A DNA stretch of 64,000 nucleotides from Azospirillaceae bacterium (GCA_031291675.1 JARLIO010000094.1:1-64000); one strand, 5' to 3'; shown: positions 25,445 through 35,436, counted from the stretch's first letter. The notes: a model not told the origin generated them from the sequence alone. Numbers and translations are program-made.

Positions 25445-26410
25445 ATGGTACGAACGATTTCGTGCGTGCTGGCCGCAGCCACGCTCGTTGTCGTGATGGG
25501 ATCTCCCGCCACGACCTTGGCCGAAACCTGGATCACCGATCCGGGGACCGGCTGCCGCGTCAGCGACGCCTACCCAAGCCCTGACAAATCGGTGGCCTGG
25601 AATGGCGCCTGCCGCGATGGCATCGCTGAGGGCCCGGGCATCCTGACCTGGTCGATCCACGGCCGAGTCGAGGGTCGCCAGAGCGCGACCTTCAACCATG
25701 GCATCGCCCAGGGCGCCGGGGATGTCACCTGGACCAACGGCCGCCATTTCGTCGGCCAGTTCAAGGACGGCCTCGCCCAGGGCAAAGGGGTCTTCACCTG
25801 GCCCGATGGCCGCACCTATGATGGCGAATGGCGCGATGACCGAAGAACCGGCGTCGGCACTTTGACCTTCGCCAACGGCGACCGCTATGTCGGCCGGTTC
25901 AACCGCAACAATCCAACCGAGGACGGTGTCTTTATCGCCGCCGACGGACGCCGTTATCAGCCGCGCCTGTCGGACCATGGAATGGTGTCCGCCGGCGCGC
26001 CCTTGGGCATTGCACCAGCGGACCGCACCGCATCCACGCCGGCAGCGTCCCCGACAGTGCCGCCAACGCCGGTGGCGACGATGCCCAGGACCAGCAACAG
26101 GGCCACACCGGTGCGGCCCGCACCAGGTTCCCCTGCGGCCGCAGCGGCCCCGCAGTCCCTGACCCCCGTGGCGCCACACCCGGCCAAGCCGGCGGCGCCC
26201 GCGGTCAGCCCAGCCCCGGCGGTGCCGACAACCAATGTGCCCCCGGCACCGGCGGCCTCCGGTCCACTTCCGCTCATCCCGGCGACCCCAGCCGCCACAT
26301 CAGCGCTGCCGACCCCGGCGGTCACCGGCTCACAAGCGAACGCACCGGCACCAGCAGCGGCGCCCGCCGCCTCTGCACCGCTTCCCCTGCTCCGCCCCTA
26401 TCAACCCTGA
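25445..26410 (+). CDS. secreted MORN-repeat protein with a Pro/Ala-rich tail
   Basis: The 321-residue product has a Sec signal peptide (residues about 1-27, ending TTLAETW). About four MORN repeats follow (ITWSIH-type, then GRHFVGQFKDGLAQGKGVFT, GRTYDGEWRDDRRTGVG and GDRYVGRFN). After residue 180 the chain becomes a low-complexity Pro/Ala tail of about 140 residues ending in LLRPYQP, likely an extended spacer. MORN repeats often bind lipids or proteins. It ends 36 bases from the convergent hcp gene at the edge of the T6SS locus. A link to secretion is suggested by position only. Confidence 0.8.
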   Translation: MVRTISCVLAAATLVVVMGSPATTLAETWITDPGTGCRVSDAYPSPDKSVAWNGACRDGIAEGPGILTWSIHGRVEGRQSATFNHGIAQGAGDVTWTNGRHFVGQFKDGLAQGKGVFTWPDGRTYDGEWRDDRRTGVGTLTFANGDRYVGRFNRNNPTEDGVFIAADGRRYQPRLSDHGMVSAGAPLGIAPADRTASTPAASPTVPPTPVATMPRTSNRATPVRPAPGSPAAAAAPQSLTPVAPHPAKPAAPAVSPAPAVPTTNVPPAPAASGPLPLIPATPAATSALPTPAVTGSQANAPAPAAAPAASAPLPLLRPYQP

Positions 26411-26445
26411 CCTGATCAGCAACGAGCGGGCAAATCCGGGCATCG

Positions 26446-26991
26446 TCACGTCGCGGTTGTCGTGGTCGCAATATCGATCGCGACCTGGGGATAGGCGGTG
26501 CGTTGGGGCCAGGCATTGTCCAGCTCGGTGAAAACCAGCGCCAACGAATCGAAGGAAAGCTTGAAGGTTTCGGCAGGCGTACCCGATTCAGAAATGCTCA
26601 GGCTATAATAAACGATCTGCGAATTCGTCAAAGTAATGGTCATGAAGCATTCAAGAAACTCACTCGCGCCACTGCCAACAACGACGCTTCCGGTATTGCT
26701 GCTCTGATTTCGTTCGAGAAAACTGATTGTGATTTCTGCGCCAGTGTCGGTATCGGCGATAAAAGGGGCCTGGAACAGCAAAGGAGACGCGATATCCAGC
26801 GTCTTCGTCAACTCGATGGCGTCGAAGGTTGATCGGGTTCCGGGTTCAGTGGATGCCGACGCCATTTTGCGCGCGCCCATGGTTCCGGCGGTGCCCCCGA
26901 TGGAGCAGCTCTTGCAGACGATGCACCCTTGATAGCTGGTAATCGCGCAGTCACCGGTGATGCTGGGAATTTTGACCAGGATTACAGGCAT
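26446..26991 (-). CDS. hcp: Hcp family T6SS tube protein (first of three)
   Basis: The 181-residue protein begins MPVILVKIPSITGDC and ends with YPQVAIDIATTTTAT, the layout of Hcp ring proteins, with the SFDSLALVFTEL strand and the ELTKTLDIASPLLF helix region characteristic of the family. Hexamers stack into the inner tube. It has an unusual Cys cluster, GCIVCKSC, near residue 22. It is the terminal gene of the minus arm and is preceded by GGGGATCTG. Its sequence is well diverged from the other two Hcp genes. Confidence 0.87.
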   Translation of the reverse strand: MPVILVKIPSITGDCAITSYQGCIVCKSCSIGGTAGTMGARKMASASTEPGTRSTFDAIELTKTLDIASPLLFQAPFIADTDTGAEITISFLERNQSSNTGSVVVGSGASEFLECFMTITLTNSQIVYYSLSISESGTPAETFKLSFDSLALVFTELDNAWPQRTAYPQVAIDIATTTTAT

Positions 26992-27031
26992 GGATCAGAT
27001 CCCCGGAATAAGGGCAACCCGAGGGGTGCCG

Positions 27032-27670
27032 TCACGTCGCCGTGGCCATGTCAACGACCACGCTGACGGTCGTGGGTGACTTGCCCGTCGATTTATAGGT
27101 CATCGACAGTTTTGAAAATGACAGGGTGAAGGTTTCCTCACCCGAGGCGGTCTTGTCGTCTGTGTCGAGGTTATAGGACCTGACATTGACCTTGCTCAGC
27201 ACGATCGTCAGAACCAGGTCCACGTTCAGAAAGGCGGATGCGGTCGCGGTTGTCATGGGGTCCGCGCTGTCATCCGGCGTAAACACATACAAGGTTGCCG
27301 TCTGTTCATCGGTCGGGGGGAAAAATACCGCCTGAAACAGTTTCGGGGACACCCGATCAAGATTCTTCGTAATCTCGATGTCGTGGATTCCCACCGAGGG
27401 CGGGCGATAGGAATCGCCCGGGGCGCGCTCGACACCCTGGTTCAGGACATAACCGGATTCTGCCACCTTTTTTTTCTTCGTTCTCTTGGGTTCGCGCGCC
27501 TTCTTGGCGTCTCCTGACGGTGTCCCATCGGCTTCGTCGTCCGACTCTTCTTCACTGCCGCTGACATCATCCATGTTTAATTTGAACGAGTTGCACATGA
27601 TGCAGCCGACATAGCCCGGGATTTCACAATTGCCGGGGAATGCGGGAATATTGAGGAGAATGAGACTCAT
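27032..27670 (-). CDS. hcp: Hcp family T6SS tube protein with a charged insertion (second of three)
   Basis: The 212-residue protein has the same ends as the neighbouring Hcp (MSLILLNIPAFPGNC at the start, VVVDMATAT at the end, with HDIEITKNLDRVSPKLFQAV and SFSKLSMTYKS). An extra segment of about 39 residues after the first strand (residues about 34-72) runs from acidic (SGSEEESDDEADG) to basic (KKAREPKRTKKKK). This insertion would sit on an Hcp loop and could carry cargo or contact the baseplate. It shares the GCIMCNS cysteine motif. Confidence 0.87.
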   Translation of the reverse strand: MSLILLNIPAFPGNCEIPGYVGCIMCNSFKLNMDDVSGSEEESDDEADGTPSGDAKKAREPKRTKKKKVAESGYVLNQGVERAPGDSYRPPSVGIHDIEITKNLDRVSPKLFQAVFFPPTDEQTATLYVFTPDDSADPMTTATASAFLNVDLVLTIVLSKVNVRSYNLDTDDKTASGEETFTLSFSKLSMTYKSTGKSPTTVSVVVDMATAT

Positions 27671-27745
27671 TTACGTGACTTTCTGATCATTTCTCACCGC
27701 AAACGGCGTCACAGTCCCCCGGCAGTCGTCTCGACCGCAATCGTC

Positions 27746-28879
27746 TCAATTGTTGTCCCGCCCACCGCCGAGCCGCAGCACCGAAAACAGCCGCTGCACC
27801 TCCGCGGTACTGCCCAACAGTTCGCCGTAGAGCTCCTCAAGGGATAAATGCCCCCATGAAGCGGCGCGCCGGACCAGATAGGATGTCGGGCTGTGCGGTT
27901 CCTCCTTGACCAGGAATTCAGCGATCCGGGCCAGCATGTCGTAGGCTTCCTCACGGTTGCGCGGTCCCGCCGGATAATAGGCCGTCACCGCGACGGCCGT
28001 TGCCGCTCCGGGCTCGTCGGTCGCCAGGGCCGTCTCGGCGGCGACCTCCGCCACGGCCGGCTGTACCGGCTCGATCCCGCGCTTTTTCAGCACATCGCGG
28101 GTAAAGCGCAGCAAATGATCGAGCGCCGACGCCATCGCGGCGAGATGCGGGGCGCTGCCTCCGGCGACCGCGGCCCGCGTCGCCTCGAGCGCGGACACGC
28201 CACTCCGGACCGCCGTCAGCGCGTCATAACGCTGGCGGTAGTAGTCGTTCGACGTCCGGCTGATCGCCTTTTCGGCGATTTCCGGTGTCGGTTCGCCCTG
28301 CCCCGTTGCCGTGCGGTAGGCGCGCGGATCTGTCGTCGCCAGCCGCTGCAAGCGCTGCGCTCCCAGCCAGATCTGGTAGGTCAGGGGATGCTCGCCACCG
28401 ATCTCTTCGACAATCGGCAGCAGGAACAGCTCGCGCGCCATCTGGTTGTCGAACCACGACAGACAGGCCAGCCTTTGTTCGTCACCATCGCCTTCTTCCG
28501 GGCGGGGATAGATCCCCACCCAATAGCGCCCGATCAATCCGCGCAGCAGCGCCAGCCCCGACACCAATCCGTCCAGGCCATGCTGACGGAATGCCGCTTG
28601 GCCCAGCCATGTCGCAACCTGGAGATCCTTCGACTTCTCGCTGAGAATCTGGCTGGCCCGGGCAATGACCACTGGCCAATCCGCCTTGCGGGCCTCCGAC
28701 TGCCAGATCCCTTTGTCGATGTCGGCGTCATCGTCCTCCCGTCGCGCCTCGGCGAGGTCATCATAGTCCGGGGTAAAACGCAGATTGGTCCCCGCGGGAT
28801 CCTCGCCGGCAATCGGTTCCAGAATCCGGTCGACGTCGAGGAAGGCAAGGGCTGTGCTGGAAGGAGCGGCGTTGGGCAT
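27746..28879 (-). CDS. tssA: T6SS protein TssA (ImpA domain)
   Basis: The 377-residue protein has the ImpA N-terminal signature: ILEPIAGEDPAGTNLRFTPD, KADWPVVIARASQILSEKSK and LQVATWLGQAAF. It ends with a helical C-terminal region typical of TssA (EEAYDMLARIAEFLVKEEPH then SPTSYLVRRA and the WGHLSLEEL helix). TssA coordinates baseplate, tube and sheath assembly. The ATG at 28879 is 28 bases after the tssM stop and begins the recognisable domain; the Shine-Dalgarno is weak. Confidence 0.94.
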   Translation of the reverse strand: MPNAAPSSTALAFLDVDRILEPIAGEDPAGTNLRFTPDYDDLAEARREDDDADIDKGIWQSEARKADWPVVIARASQILSEKSKDLQVATWLGQAAFRQHGLDGLVSGLALLRGLIGRYWVGIYPRPEEGDGDEQRLACLSWFDNQMARELFLLPIVEEIGGEHPLTYQIWLGAQRLQRLATTDPRAYRTATGQGEPTPEIAEKAISRTSNDYYRQRYDALTAVRSGVSALEATRAAVAGGSAPHLAAMASALDHLLRFTRDVLKKRGIEPVQPAVAEVAAETALATDEPGAATAVAVTAYYPAGPRNREEAYDMLARIAEFLVKEEPHSPTSYLVRRAASWGHLSLEELYGELLGSTAEVQRLFSVLRLGGGRDNN

Positions 28880-28907
28880 GGCGACGTTGATCCGTCCACA
28901 AATCAGT

Positions 28908-31900
28908 TCAGTTGGTTCTTCTGGAAACCGCCGCACCGGACCCGGGCGGCACGAAGGGATAGGCGGCAAATCCCGGGTTCGACGGATCGCCAAGGTCAAA
29001 CAAGGCGCGATCGATCGCCGCGACGGGGTTGCCGCCGCTGCTGCCTTCAGGGATCATGGCGCCGGGAAACACCGCACCGCTCTCCGGATTGCGGGCAAAA
29101 CCGCCCGGCGTCAGGACTGGCGCCCGCGTCGGCAGCTCCGGCAGATCCACCCTTTCATCACGCGGTGCCTTGCCCTCGGCCACAACCGTCCGCCGCGCCG
29201 TCAGACCGACATAGACCCGCACCAGATCCGGGTTCGTCGGCCCCAGCAATGCCATGGGATTCCCCACCGATCCGATCGACGCCGCCGCCGCCGCCTGCTT
29301 CGCCGCCCGCGCCGCCGCGGCGTCACCGACCTCGGAGCCTTCGGGTCGCGGCACGGACCGGGTTTCAGCCTCGAACATCAAGGTCGTCTCTCCCGTCACG
29401 ACCGGCCGGCGATCGCGCGGGCTGGTCGACTGGCCCCGCAGCATCGCAAACAGCGCCCAGGGTCCCTTGTAGCTGTAGCTCAGGCTCTGGCCGTTGATGC
29501 TGCTGAGGGCAGGCCCCTGGCCCGCGGCCGGCGTAACCGGGCCATCCTTGGCCCAGCGCAAGGTCAGAGCAATCGGATCGCCGGAATACCAGCGCAGCGC
29601 CGCCCGGGGCAACAGATTGGAAATGAAGCCCGCGGGGGTCGCCAGACGCCATTCCAGGATATCGCGGGATCCGATCTCGCGGTCCCGATTGACGCGAAAT
29701 GCCGGGTCGAGCAGAATCCCGCCGGTTTGGTCCGTGATGGACATCGCCGTCAAAGCACCGCGGGCGGCGATCATGGTTTCGATGAAACGCCCGGCGTCGC
29801 GCCCCGATGCCCCCAGTTGACCAAGGCCGCTCGTCACCGCGGCCAGGTGGGCGTCCAGCGCGTCATAAAACGCGGCGACAGCGCCGATATCGGCCTCATT
29901 GCCGGTATCGGCGCCCGCCGCGAACGGGAAGCGCCCGGCCAAGGTTTTATTGAACAAAGCCGAAAGGTCGGAATAGGCGTTGTAGACGCCGACATCGGAT
30001 GCCATCCGGCATTGGCCGAGAATCTGTTGCCGCAGCTGCTGATGGCGTCCCTGGAAAAAGTCGCCCCCAGATCCGGGGCCCGGTGGAATCGTTTGGCAAT
30101 TGCCGAAATCGATCGCAGCCGCATCGGTGACGATGAATTTTTCCAGCGCCATCAGCGAACTGTTGGGCCGCCCGCCATCATATTTGTCGAGCTCGGTGAT
30201 GATCCGGGTCCATTTGGTGGCCAGCCCGGCCGGGGCAGCGCCCCCCATCACCGGCGTGCTGAGAATCTCGATCACCGGGGCAACGATTTCACGCCCCAAT
30301 GTCGTCACCTCCTGGCGTGAATTGGCCAGATAGGCGACAAGGCTGCCATTGCTGCCCTGGCCAAACAGCGTATAGGGCGCCAGAGGCCCGGCACTCCAGG
30401 CGCGCAACGCCCGGACATCGGCGACATAGAGCTGATCGGCTTCCAGCAGCCGGTCGGCATGGAGGAACAGGGCATTGGCCTGACGCTGCACGACGTTGCG
30501 AATGACATCCGCCTGCCCCGCCAACCCGACCTGGCGGAACGCCTGCATCGTTTCGCCCAGGACCGGGAACGCGAGCCGCAACGACCGCGCCTGATCGCGC
30601 AGTTGCGACAGCTCATCGCCGCGGTCGATCCCCGGGCCGGACTGGCTGGGAACCAGCGCACGCGACAGGACCCGATTGACGTTGCCCTCAAGATAGGCCT
30701 GCGCGGCCGATTGCATTGATGCGCGCAACATCGACGGCACCTGGACGAGGTCCTTGGTCTCGAACAGCAGGAAATCCTCGATCAAAGGCGGGACCGTTTC
30801 CAGCACGGCACGGTCCCAGCGGCTGTTGACCGCCTCGGCGCTCGCCATCAGCGCCGGTTGCCGCGGATCCGGCACGCGCATGAAGCGACGCGCTTGCCAA
30901 CTGGACAAGACCTGCCGCAGCCCTTCGGCCGTCGTCGACAATCGCGCCGGGTCATTGGGCCCCGGCCCGGGCGACAGCAACTTGCCGATCACAGAATCCA
31001 ATGATTTGGCACCGGCACCGGCCTCATTGAACCGGCGTTGCGCCAGATCCATCATGTCATTGCGCAAACCCGCTTCCAGCAATTGCGAGGTTTCCAGGCG
31101 AACCAGAAGCGCATCGAAATCGGGCGCAAACACGGGGGCGTCGGCCCCGATCCACATTCCCCGTTCGATCGACAGGTCGTGCGCCGCCTCGTTGAACGCC
31201 GCGGAAACTTCGGCGAAAGAGACCGCCGCATCAAGGCCCGAACGATGGCCATCCGACAACAATGCAAGTTCCGTGGCCGCCACCGACAACCGCGACGAAC
31301 TCAGTCCCCCCTGTGCCAATTCCCGGAAATAACGATCGCATGCCGAGCGGAACCGGGCGCTGATCCCGCTGCGATAGGCCGAGACATCGATCGCATGCTG
31401 ACTGGAAGGCCCCGGCGCCGGGAACATGCCGCCCGCTGGTGGAATGGCGATCATCCAAGGCTGGAGATGGCTCTCGAAACCATCGGCAACCCCGCTACCC
31501 GCCGCGTTGCTGAACGCGAAATTGAGCACATCGTCGACACCGAACCGCGGATCCTGGCCATCGATCGCATTAAAGGCCTGAACCACCCCCTCGGTAATCC
31601 CGATCTCGGCGGCGAGCGCCTTGACACCGTCGAAGCCGCTGGCCATTCTCGGCGACGGCACGCCGTCGCGGGCGAGCCGGCGCAGGCGGTCTTCGATGAC
31701 ATCCCGCGCTGTGGCCACCGCAAGGCGCCGGTATCCAACAGCCAGCGCCCGCGCAACACTGCCTCGAACATCGCTGAACCATGCCGCCGGCAGCACACTG
31801 ACCGCAGGCTGGTCGGGCAGCGCCGCAACCGTCTGGACGAAGCGGGCCGCGGGATCGGTAAAGGTCGGCGGAATCCCGGCGCCCGATTGCACCGAAGGCC

Positions 31901-33152
31901 GCTGGTCGGAAACCCGCTGCAGCCCACCGGGTAGATCCGCCAGGATCGGAACCAGGCGATCCGACAGTTGGGTTGCCTGTCGATAGCCGATCACCAGCAG
32001 CAACAACCCGATGGCCGCAACCGTGGCGGCCGCCGCGGGACCGGCATAGCGCCGCCAGGTTCGGGCTGCGGCCAGCGACCGGCTCGGCTTCGACAAACCG
32101 CCTTCGCTGAACACCTTGCGTGACAGCAGGTCACGCCCGAAGGTGGCGGCTGCCGTCGGGTCGCTCCGTCCGATGAAATAGAGCCCCCGGAAATACAGTG
32201 ATTCCTGATAGACGGTGCGGCGGAATGCTGTTCCCAAAAGAGCCTGGAGCGGCGTTGTCAGAGTAGCGACCCGTTCCGACATCCGGACCAGTGCCATGCC
32301 GTTGTCGACGCCCAACGATCCGAAAATCTCAAGCTCCACCGCGAGCAAGGCGTCAGAAACCGCTTGCATCGCCTGACCGATGACGTCGGCTGAAAACGCC
32401 GTCGCCAGCGGATAGGGGCTCGACCAGCCCAGGATCGATCGGCGCAGGGTTTCAGGGACGTGATCCGCGAATTCGGTGAAACCCGCGACCCCTTCGCAGC
32501 CGGTCACCACCACAAAGATCGGGACCGTGAAGCCCAGCGTGCGCTGCACCTCCCACAACTGGCCATAAAGGTCGGTCCCCCGGGCCGTCGCCGTCGCCAC
32601 GTCGCCGAGATCGGCCAGGGGAATCGTCACGATCACGCCGTCGAGCGGCATCAGCGACCGGTGCCGCGCCAGATGATCCAGGACGCCGCGCCAGGCAACC
32701 CGGGCATCGTCGACGTCGATCACCACAGCGCGATCATAAAAGCGCCAGGAAAAGCCGGCCGCCCGTGTGCCGCCAACCGGCGGACGCAACTCGTCGTAAC
32801 AAGCCAGCAATCCGCCATCAGGGGACGGACTGCTGCCAACCCGAACGAACCACGGCACCAGATACAGATTCCGCGACAGCGTTTCGCGATAGGCCGCGAC
32901 ACCACGACGAAACAGCCCGCGAACCTCGCGCTGGGTCGGATCGACCACCGCCTCGGTCAGCACGGCCGGGATCGCGCCGTCCTTGACGCTGAATTCGGGC
33001 ATCGCCTTGTCGAGCGCCGGCGGCAGCCGATTGCCCCGCATCAGGATCAACGTCATCGCGACCAGGATCAGCAGTACAACCACGGCCAGGGCGATGAAAA
33101 ACCAGACATGGTGGCTGGCGACGGCGGAGAGAACGGTGCCAACGATATCCAT
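28908..33152 (-). CDS. tssM: T6SS inner-membrane protein TssM (IcmF), with degenerate NTPase motifs
   Basis: The 1414-residue protein has N-terminal membrane segments, a cytoplasmic domain, another membrane segment near residue 380, and a large periplasmic part with IcmF-related regions, ending in a Gly/Pro-rich tail. With TssL and TssJ it forms the membrane complex. The usual Walker A is replaced by FVRVGSSPSPDGGLL near residue 104, the DTAG motif by VIDVDDARV, and the TKCD motif by VVVTGCEGVAG. It therefore probably cannot bind nucleotide in the canonical way. GAGGAG precedes the ATG, 12 bases after tssL. Confidence 0.95.
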   Translation of the reverse strand: MDIVGTVLSAVASHHVWFFIALAVVVLLILVAMTLILMRGNRLPPALDKAMPEFSVKDGAIPAVLTEAVVDPTQREVRGLFRRGVAAYRETLSRNLYLVPWFVRVGSSPSPDGGLLACYDELRPPVGGTRAAGFSWRFYDRAVVIDVDDARVAWRGVLDHLARHRSLMPLDGVIVTIPLADLGDVATATARGTDLYGQLWEVQRTLGFTVPIFVVVTGCEGVAGFTEFADHVPETLRRSILGWSSPYPLATAFSADVIGQAMQAVSDALLAVELEIFGSLGVDNGMALVRMSERVATLTTPLQALLGTAFRRTVYQESLYFRGLYFIGRSDPTAAATFGRDLLSRKVFSEGGLSKPSRSLAAARTWRRYAGPAAAATVAAIGLLLLVIGYRQATQLSDRLVPILADLPGGLQRVSDQRPSVQSGAGIPPTFTDPAARFVQTVAALPDQPAVSVLPAAWFSDVRGSVARALAVGYRRLAVATARDVIEDRLRRLARDGVPSPRMASGFDGVKALAAEIGITEGVVQAFNAIDGQDPRFGVDDVLNFAFSNAAGSGVADGFESHLQPWMIAIPPAGGMFPAPGPSSQHAIDVSAYRSGISARFRSACDRYFRELAQGGLSSSRLSVAATELALLSDGHRSGLDAAVSFAEVSAAFNEAAHDLSIERGMWIGADAPVFAPDFDALLVRLETSQLLEAGLRNDMMDLAQRRFNEAGAGAKSLDSVIGKLLSPGPGPNDPARLSTTAEGLRQVLSSWQARRFMRVPDPRQPALMASAEAVNSRWDRAVLETVPPLIEDFLLFETKDLVQVPSMLRASMQSAAQAYLEGNVNRVLSRALVPSQSGPGIDRGDELSQLRDQARSLRLAFPVLGETMQAFRQVGLAGQADVIRNVVQRQANALFLHADRLLEADQLYVADVRALRAWSAGPLAPYTLFGQGSNGSLVAYLANSRQEVTTLGREIVAPVIEILSTPVMGGAAPAGLATKWTRIITELDKYDGGRPNSSLMALEKFIVTDAAAIDFGNCQTIPPGPGSGGDFFQGRHQQLRQQILGQCRMASDVGVYNAYSDLSALFNKTLAGRFPFAAGADTGNEADIGAVAAFYDALDAHLAAVTSGLGQLGASGRDAGRFIETMIAARGALTAMSITDQTGGILLDPAFRVNRDREIGSRDILEWRLATPAGFISNLLPRAALRWYSGDPIALTLRWAKDGPVTPAAGQGPALSSINGQSLSYSYKGPWALFAMLRGQSTSPRDRRPVVTGETTLMFEAETRSVPRPEGSEVGDAAAARAAKQAAAAASIGSVGNPMALLGPTNPDLVRVYVGLTARRTVVAEGKAPRDERVDLPELPTRAPVLTPGGFARNPESGAVFPGAMIPEGSSGGNPVAAIDRALFDLGDPSNPGFAAYPFVPPGSGAAVSRRTN

Positions 33153-33164
33153 CGTGGGATCTCC

Positions 33165-34049
33165 TCAGTGCGTGACCCGGATCGATGCCTGAAGCACCTG
33201 ATCCGTGGCACTGGAAATATCGGCCGTTGCAGCCCACCAGACGCTCTGACCGGCGAGCAGCCAGACCACCACCAACCCCGTGATCACGAGTGGCCATCGG
33301 ATCCCGCGACCCGCGCCCCGCGTCGGACCGTCATTGAGCGTGTGGGCATAGGCCGCCGGCATCAGGGTTCGCCCCGGTTCCAACCGTCCCGATTCAAACT
33401 CGGCCTCGCGACCGGACACGAATTCGAACAGCCGGGCCGAATAGCTGTGCAACTCGATGTCCCCGCCGGGGACCCGGTTACGCCCTTTGAACCCCAGCCC
33501 CAACAACAGCAGATAGACGGCCGCGAGTTGCACCAGTCGGCGATCGTTGCTGGCCAGCAAGGCATCGATACGGTCGAAAACCCGTTCGCCCGCAAGCCGG
33601 GTCCGGAACATCGCCTGCTCCAGCGGCGCCGAGCGCCAGATGTCGCCGCCATTCCATTCGACTTCATGAATAAACAGATCATCCGCCAATGCCGCCATCG
33701 CGTATTGCACCTCGCGATATTGGCCCAGAAGCAGATCCGTGGCGGTCCGGCCGAACTGCGCGGCCTGCATTTCAATGTAATCCTGAAGACGGCGCAGCAG
33801 GATTTCGGGGTCAGGCGGCACGGACAGCGGATCGGCGGCGGCCGATCGCGCGGCCGCCCGCGTCGGTGCCAGGGTATCGGCCAGAAACGCCGGCAGGCCG
33901 GCCACGACGGGTTCGGCATCCCCCGCTGTCGGGCCCCCCGGAGGCACTCCCGGGCGCGACCGCGCCACGGCCTGCCGATGGCGGCTGACTTCTCCGGCAA
34001 ACGCCAGAAAGTTATCAACGAGATCGCGACGGTGCAGCATTTGCGACAT
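33165..34049 (-). CDS. tssL: T6SS inner-membrane protein TssL (DotU/ImpK)
   Basis: The 294-residue protein has the DotU helical hook domain (YREVQYAMAALADDLFIHEV, then EWNGGDIWRSAPLEQAMF and ERVFDRIDALLA) and a C-terminal membrane anchor (WPLVITGLVVVWLLAG, near residue 255). It has no OmpA-like peptidoglycan-binding domain after the membrane segment, in contrast to extended TssL proteins. It lies 37 bases after tssK and 12 before tssM. Confidence 0.94.
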   Translation of the reverse strand: MSQMLHRRDLVDNFLAFAGEVSRHRQAVARSRPGVPPGGPTAGDAEPVVAGLPAFLADTLAPTRAAARSAAADPLSVPPDPEILLRRLQDYIEMQAAQFGRTATDLLLGQYREVQYAMAALADDLFIHEVEWNGGDIWRSAPLEQAMFRTRLAGERVFDRIDALLASNDRRLVQLAAVYLLLLGLGFKGRNRVPGGDIELHSYSARLFEFVSGREAEFESGRLEPGRTLMPAAYAHTLNDGPTRGAGRGIRWPLVITGLVVVWLLAGQSVWWAATADISSATDQVLQASIRVTH

Positions 34050-34086
34050 TTCCTGTTAAGACGCTGCTCTTGTTGCAGGCCTGCGG

Positions 34087-35436
34087 TCAGGCGTTGACAA
34101 AAAGAATGATCTCGAGCGGGCGGAAACGCGCCGCCAGCGTATCGGGGTTCCAGATTGCGAGCGGTTCACCGGCAACAATATAACGCGGATCATAGCGAAT
34201 CTCGAAAGGAACGATCCCCCGCGGGACGGCGATCCCGCCCTCGTTGCCATCCTCAAGCACCAGGCGGTCCGCGCCCTTGATCCGCAACCCGGACAACGCC
34301 TCCAGCTTCGACCGCGAGGCGATGATGCAGTTGGACATCCAGGTCGTCATTTCGGCGACGGCCGCGGCGGCGGGCCCGCGCACGCCAACGATCAAGCGGC
34401 CGCGCAGCCAGGCTTCCTCCATCACCAGCCCGAACATGCCGTCCTCGAAAGTGAAGGCGATGCGCGCGACCCCTTCCTTGACGCGATCGATCATCCGCAG
34501 GATGAAATCCCGGACTTCGCTATAGGCGGCCATCGGGTCGTGATGATCGTAGCGCGACAGCTTGGCCGGCACGGCGCCGCTGGCGAAAGCCGACAAATGA
34601 CCGGCCAGGGCACACAAGGACAGATAGATATCGAAGGGATGGCAGGCCCCGACGGCGAGTTGCGCCTCCAGAGGTGGCAGGCCTGTGACCAGGCTGCGGA
34701 TCTCCGCCCGCGCGGCGTCGGCCATTTCATTGGGAACCGTCGTAACCGCGGCGCCACCCCCCGATCGTTCGGCGAGAAACAGCGCCTTTTCCCGCACCCG
34801 GCGCACGATATCGGCGCTGAGAATCCCCAGCGCCGAATTCGGGGTCACCGCCAGGGTCGGCGGCACGAAATCCGTCACCACAAAGGCGTCGTCGCGAAAC
34901 GAGACCTGGGCGATCGGCATCGACACATATTTCTGCGGCGGCTTCTGGTTGGCGGCAATCGTGGCGACCAGCGTCAGACGCGGCCGAAATCGGGCGATCG
35001 TGATCTCGTCACCACTGCTGAGATCGGGCACCGGCGCCCCTTCGACCGACACAAACCGGGCGGCATCCCCGGCGCCGGCGCCGCGATCGCCACGACCGGC
35101 GATCACCGCGACATGGATCGTGATCAGCGTCTGACCGACCGGATCGGCATAGGCCGAGATGTCGATCTCCAGCGGCGCTTCGTCATCTCCGGCATAATTC
35201 AGCACGAGCCCATCGGGCATCACCGCTTCCAGCTCCCGGACCCGGACCAACCCCGACACCAGGCGAACCCGGTCGACCTGGACATGGACCACGCCAAAAC
35301 GGAACGGCAAAGCCCGGCTGAGTTGATAGTGCAGCAGCGACTCGGCGCGCAGCGACATCTGTTGAAAGTGCTGCGGTGCCAGCAGCATGCCATCGTGCCA
35401 GGCGATGGTATCGGGAATGTCACGCACTTCGGTCAT
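34087..35436 (-). CDS. tssK: T6SS baseplate protein TssK
   Basis: The 449-residue product has the TssK start IAWHDGMLLAPQHFQQMSLR, the family's segments LDYxxGDD-like (GLVLNYAGDDEAPLEIDISA) and the C-terminal adaptor-type domain (RYDPRYIVAGEPLAIWNPD). TssK links the TssEFG baseplate to the membrane complex. It lies between the lipoprotein tssJ and tssL. Confidence 0.95.
   Translation of the reverse strand: MTEVRDIPDTIAWHDGMLLAPQHFQQMSLRAESLLHYQLSRALPFRFGVVHVQVDRVRLVSGLVRVRELEAVMPDGLVLNYAGDDEAPLEIDISAYADPVGQTLITIHVAVIAGRGDRGAGAGDAARFVSVEGAPVPDLSSGDEITIARFRPRLTLVATIAANQKPPQKYVSMPIAQVSFRDDAFVVTDFVPPTLAVTPNSALGILSADIVRRVREKALFLAERSGGGAAVTTVPNEMADAARAEIRSLVTGLPPLEAQLAVGACHPFDIYLSLCALAGHLSAFASGAVPAKLSRYDHHDPMAAYSEVRDFILRMIDRVKEGVARIAFTFEDGMFGLVMEEAWLRGRLIVGVRGPAAAAVAEMTTWMSNCIIASRSKLEALSGLRIKGADRLVLEDGNEGGIAVPRGIVPFEIRYDPRYIVAGEPLAIWNPDTLAARFRPLEIILFVNA

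Noticed and set aside
32460-34097. 545-codon plus-strand frame opposite tssM and tssL
   Set aside because: It is antisense to well-supported T6SS genes and shows only low-complexity basic composition.
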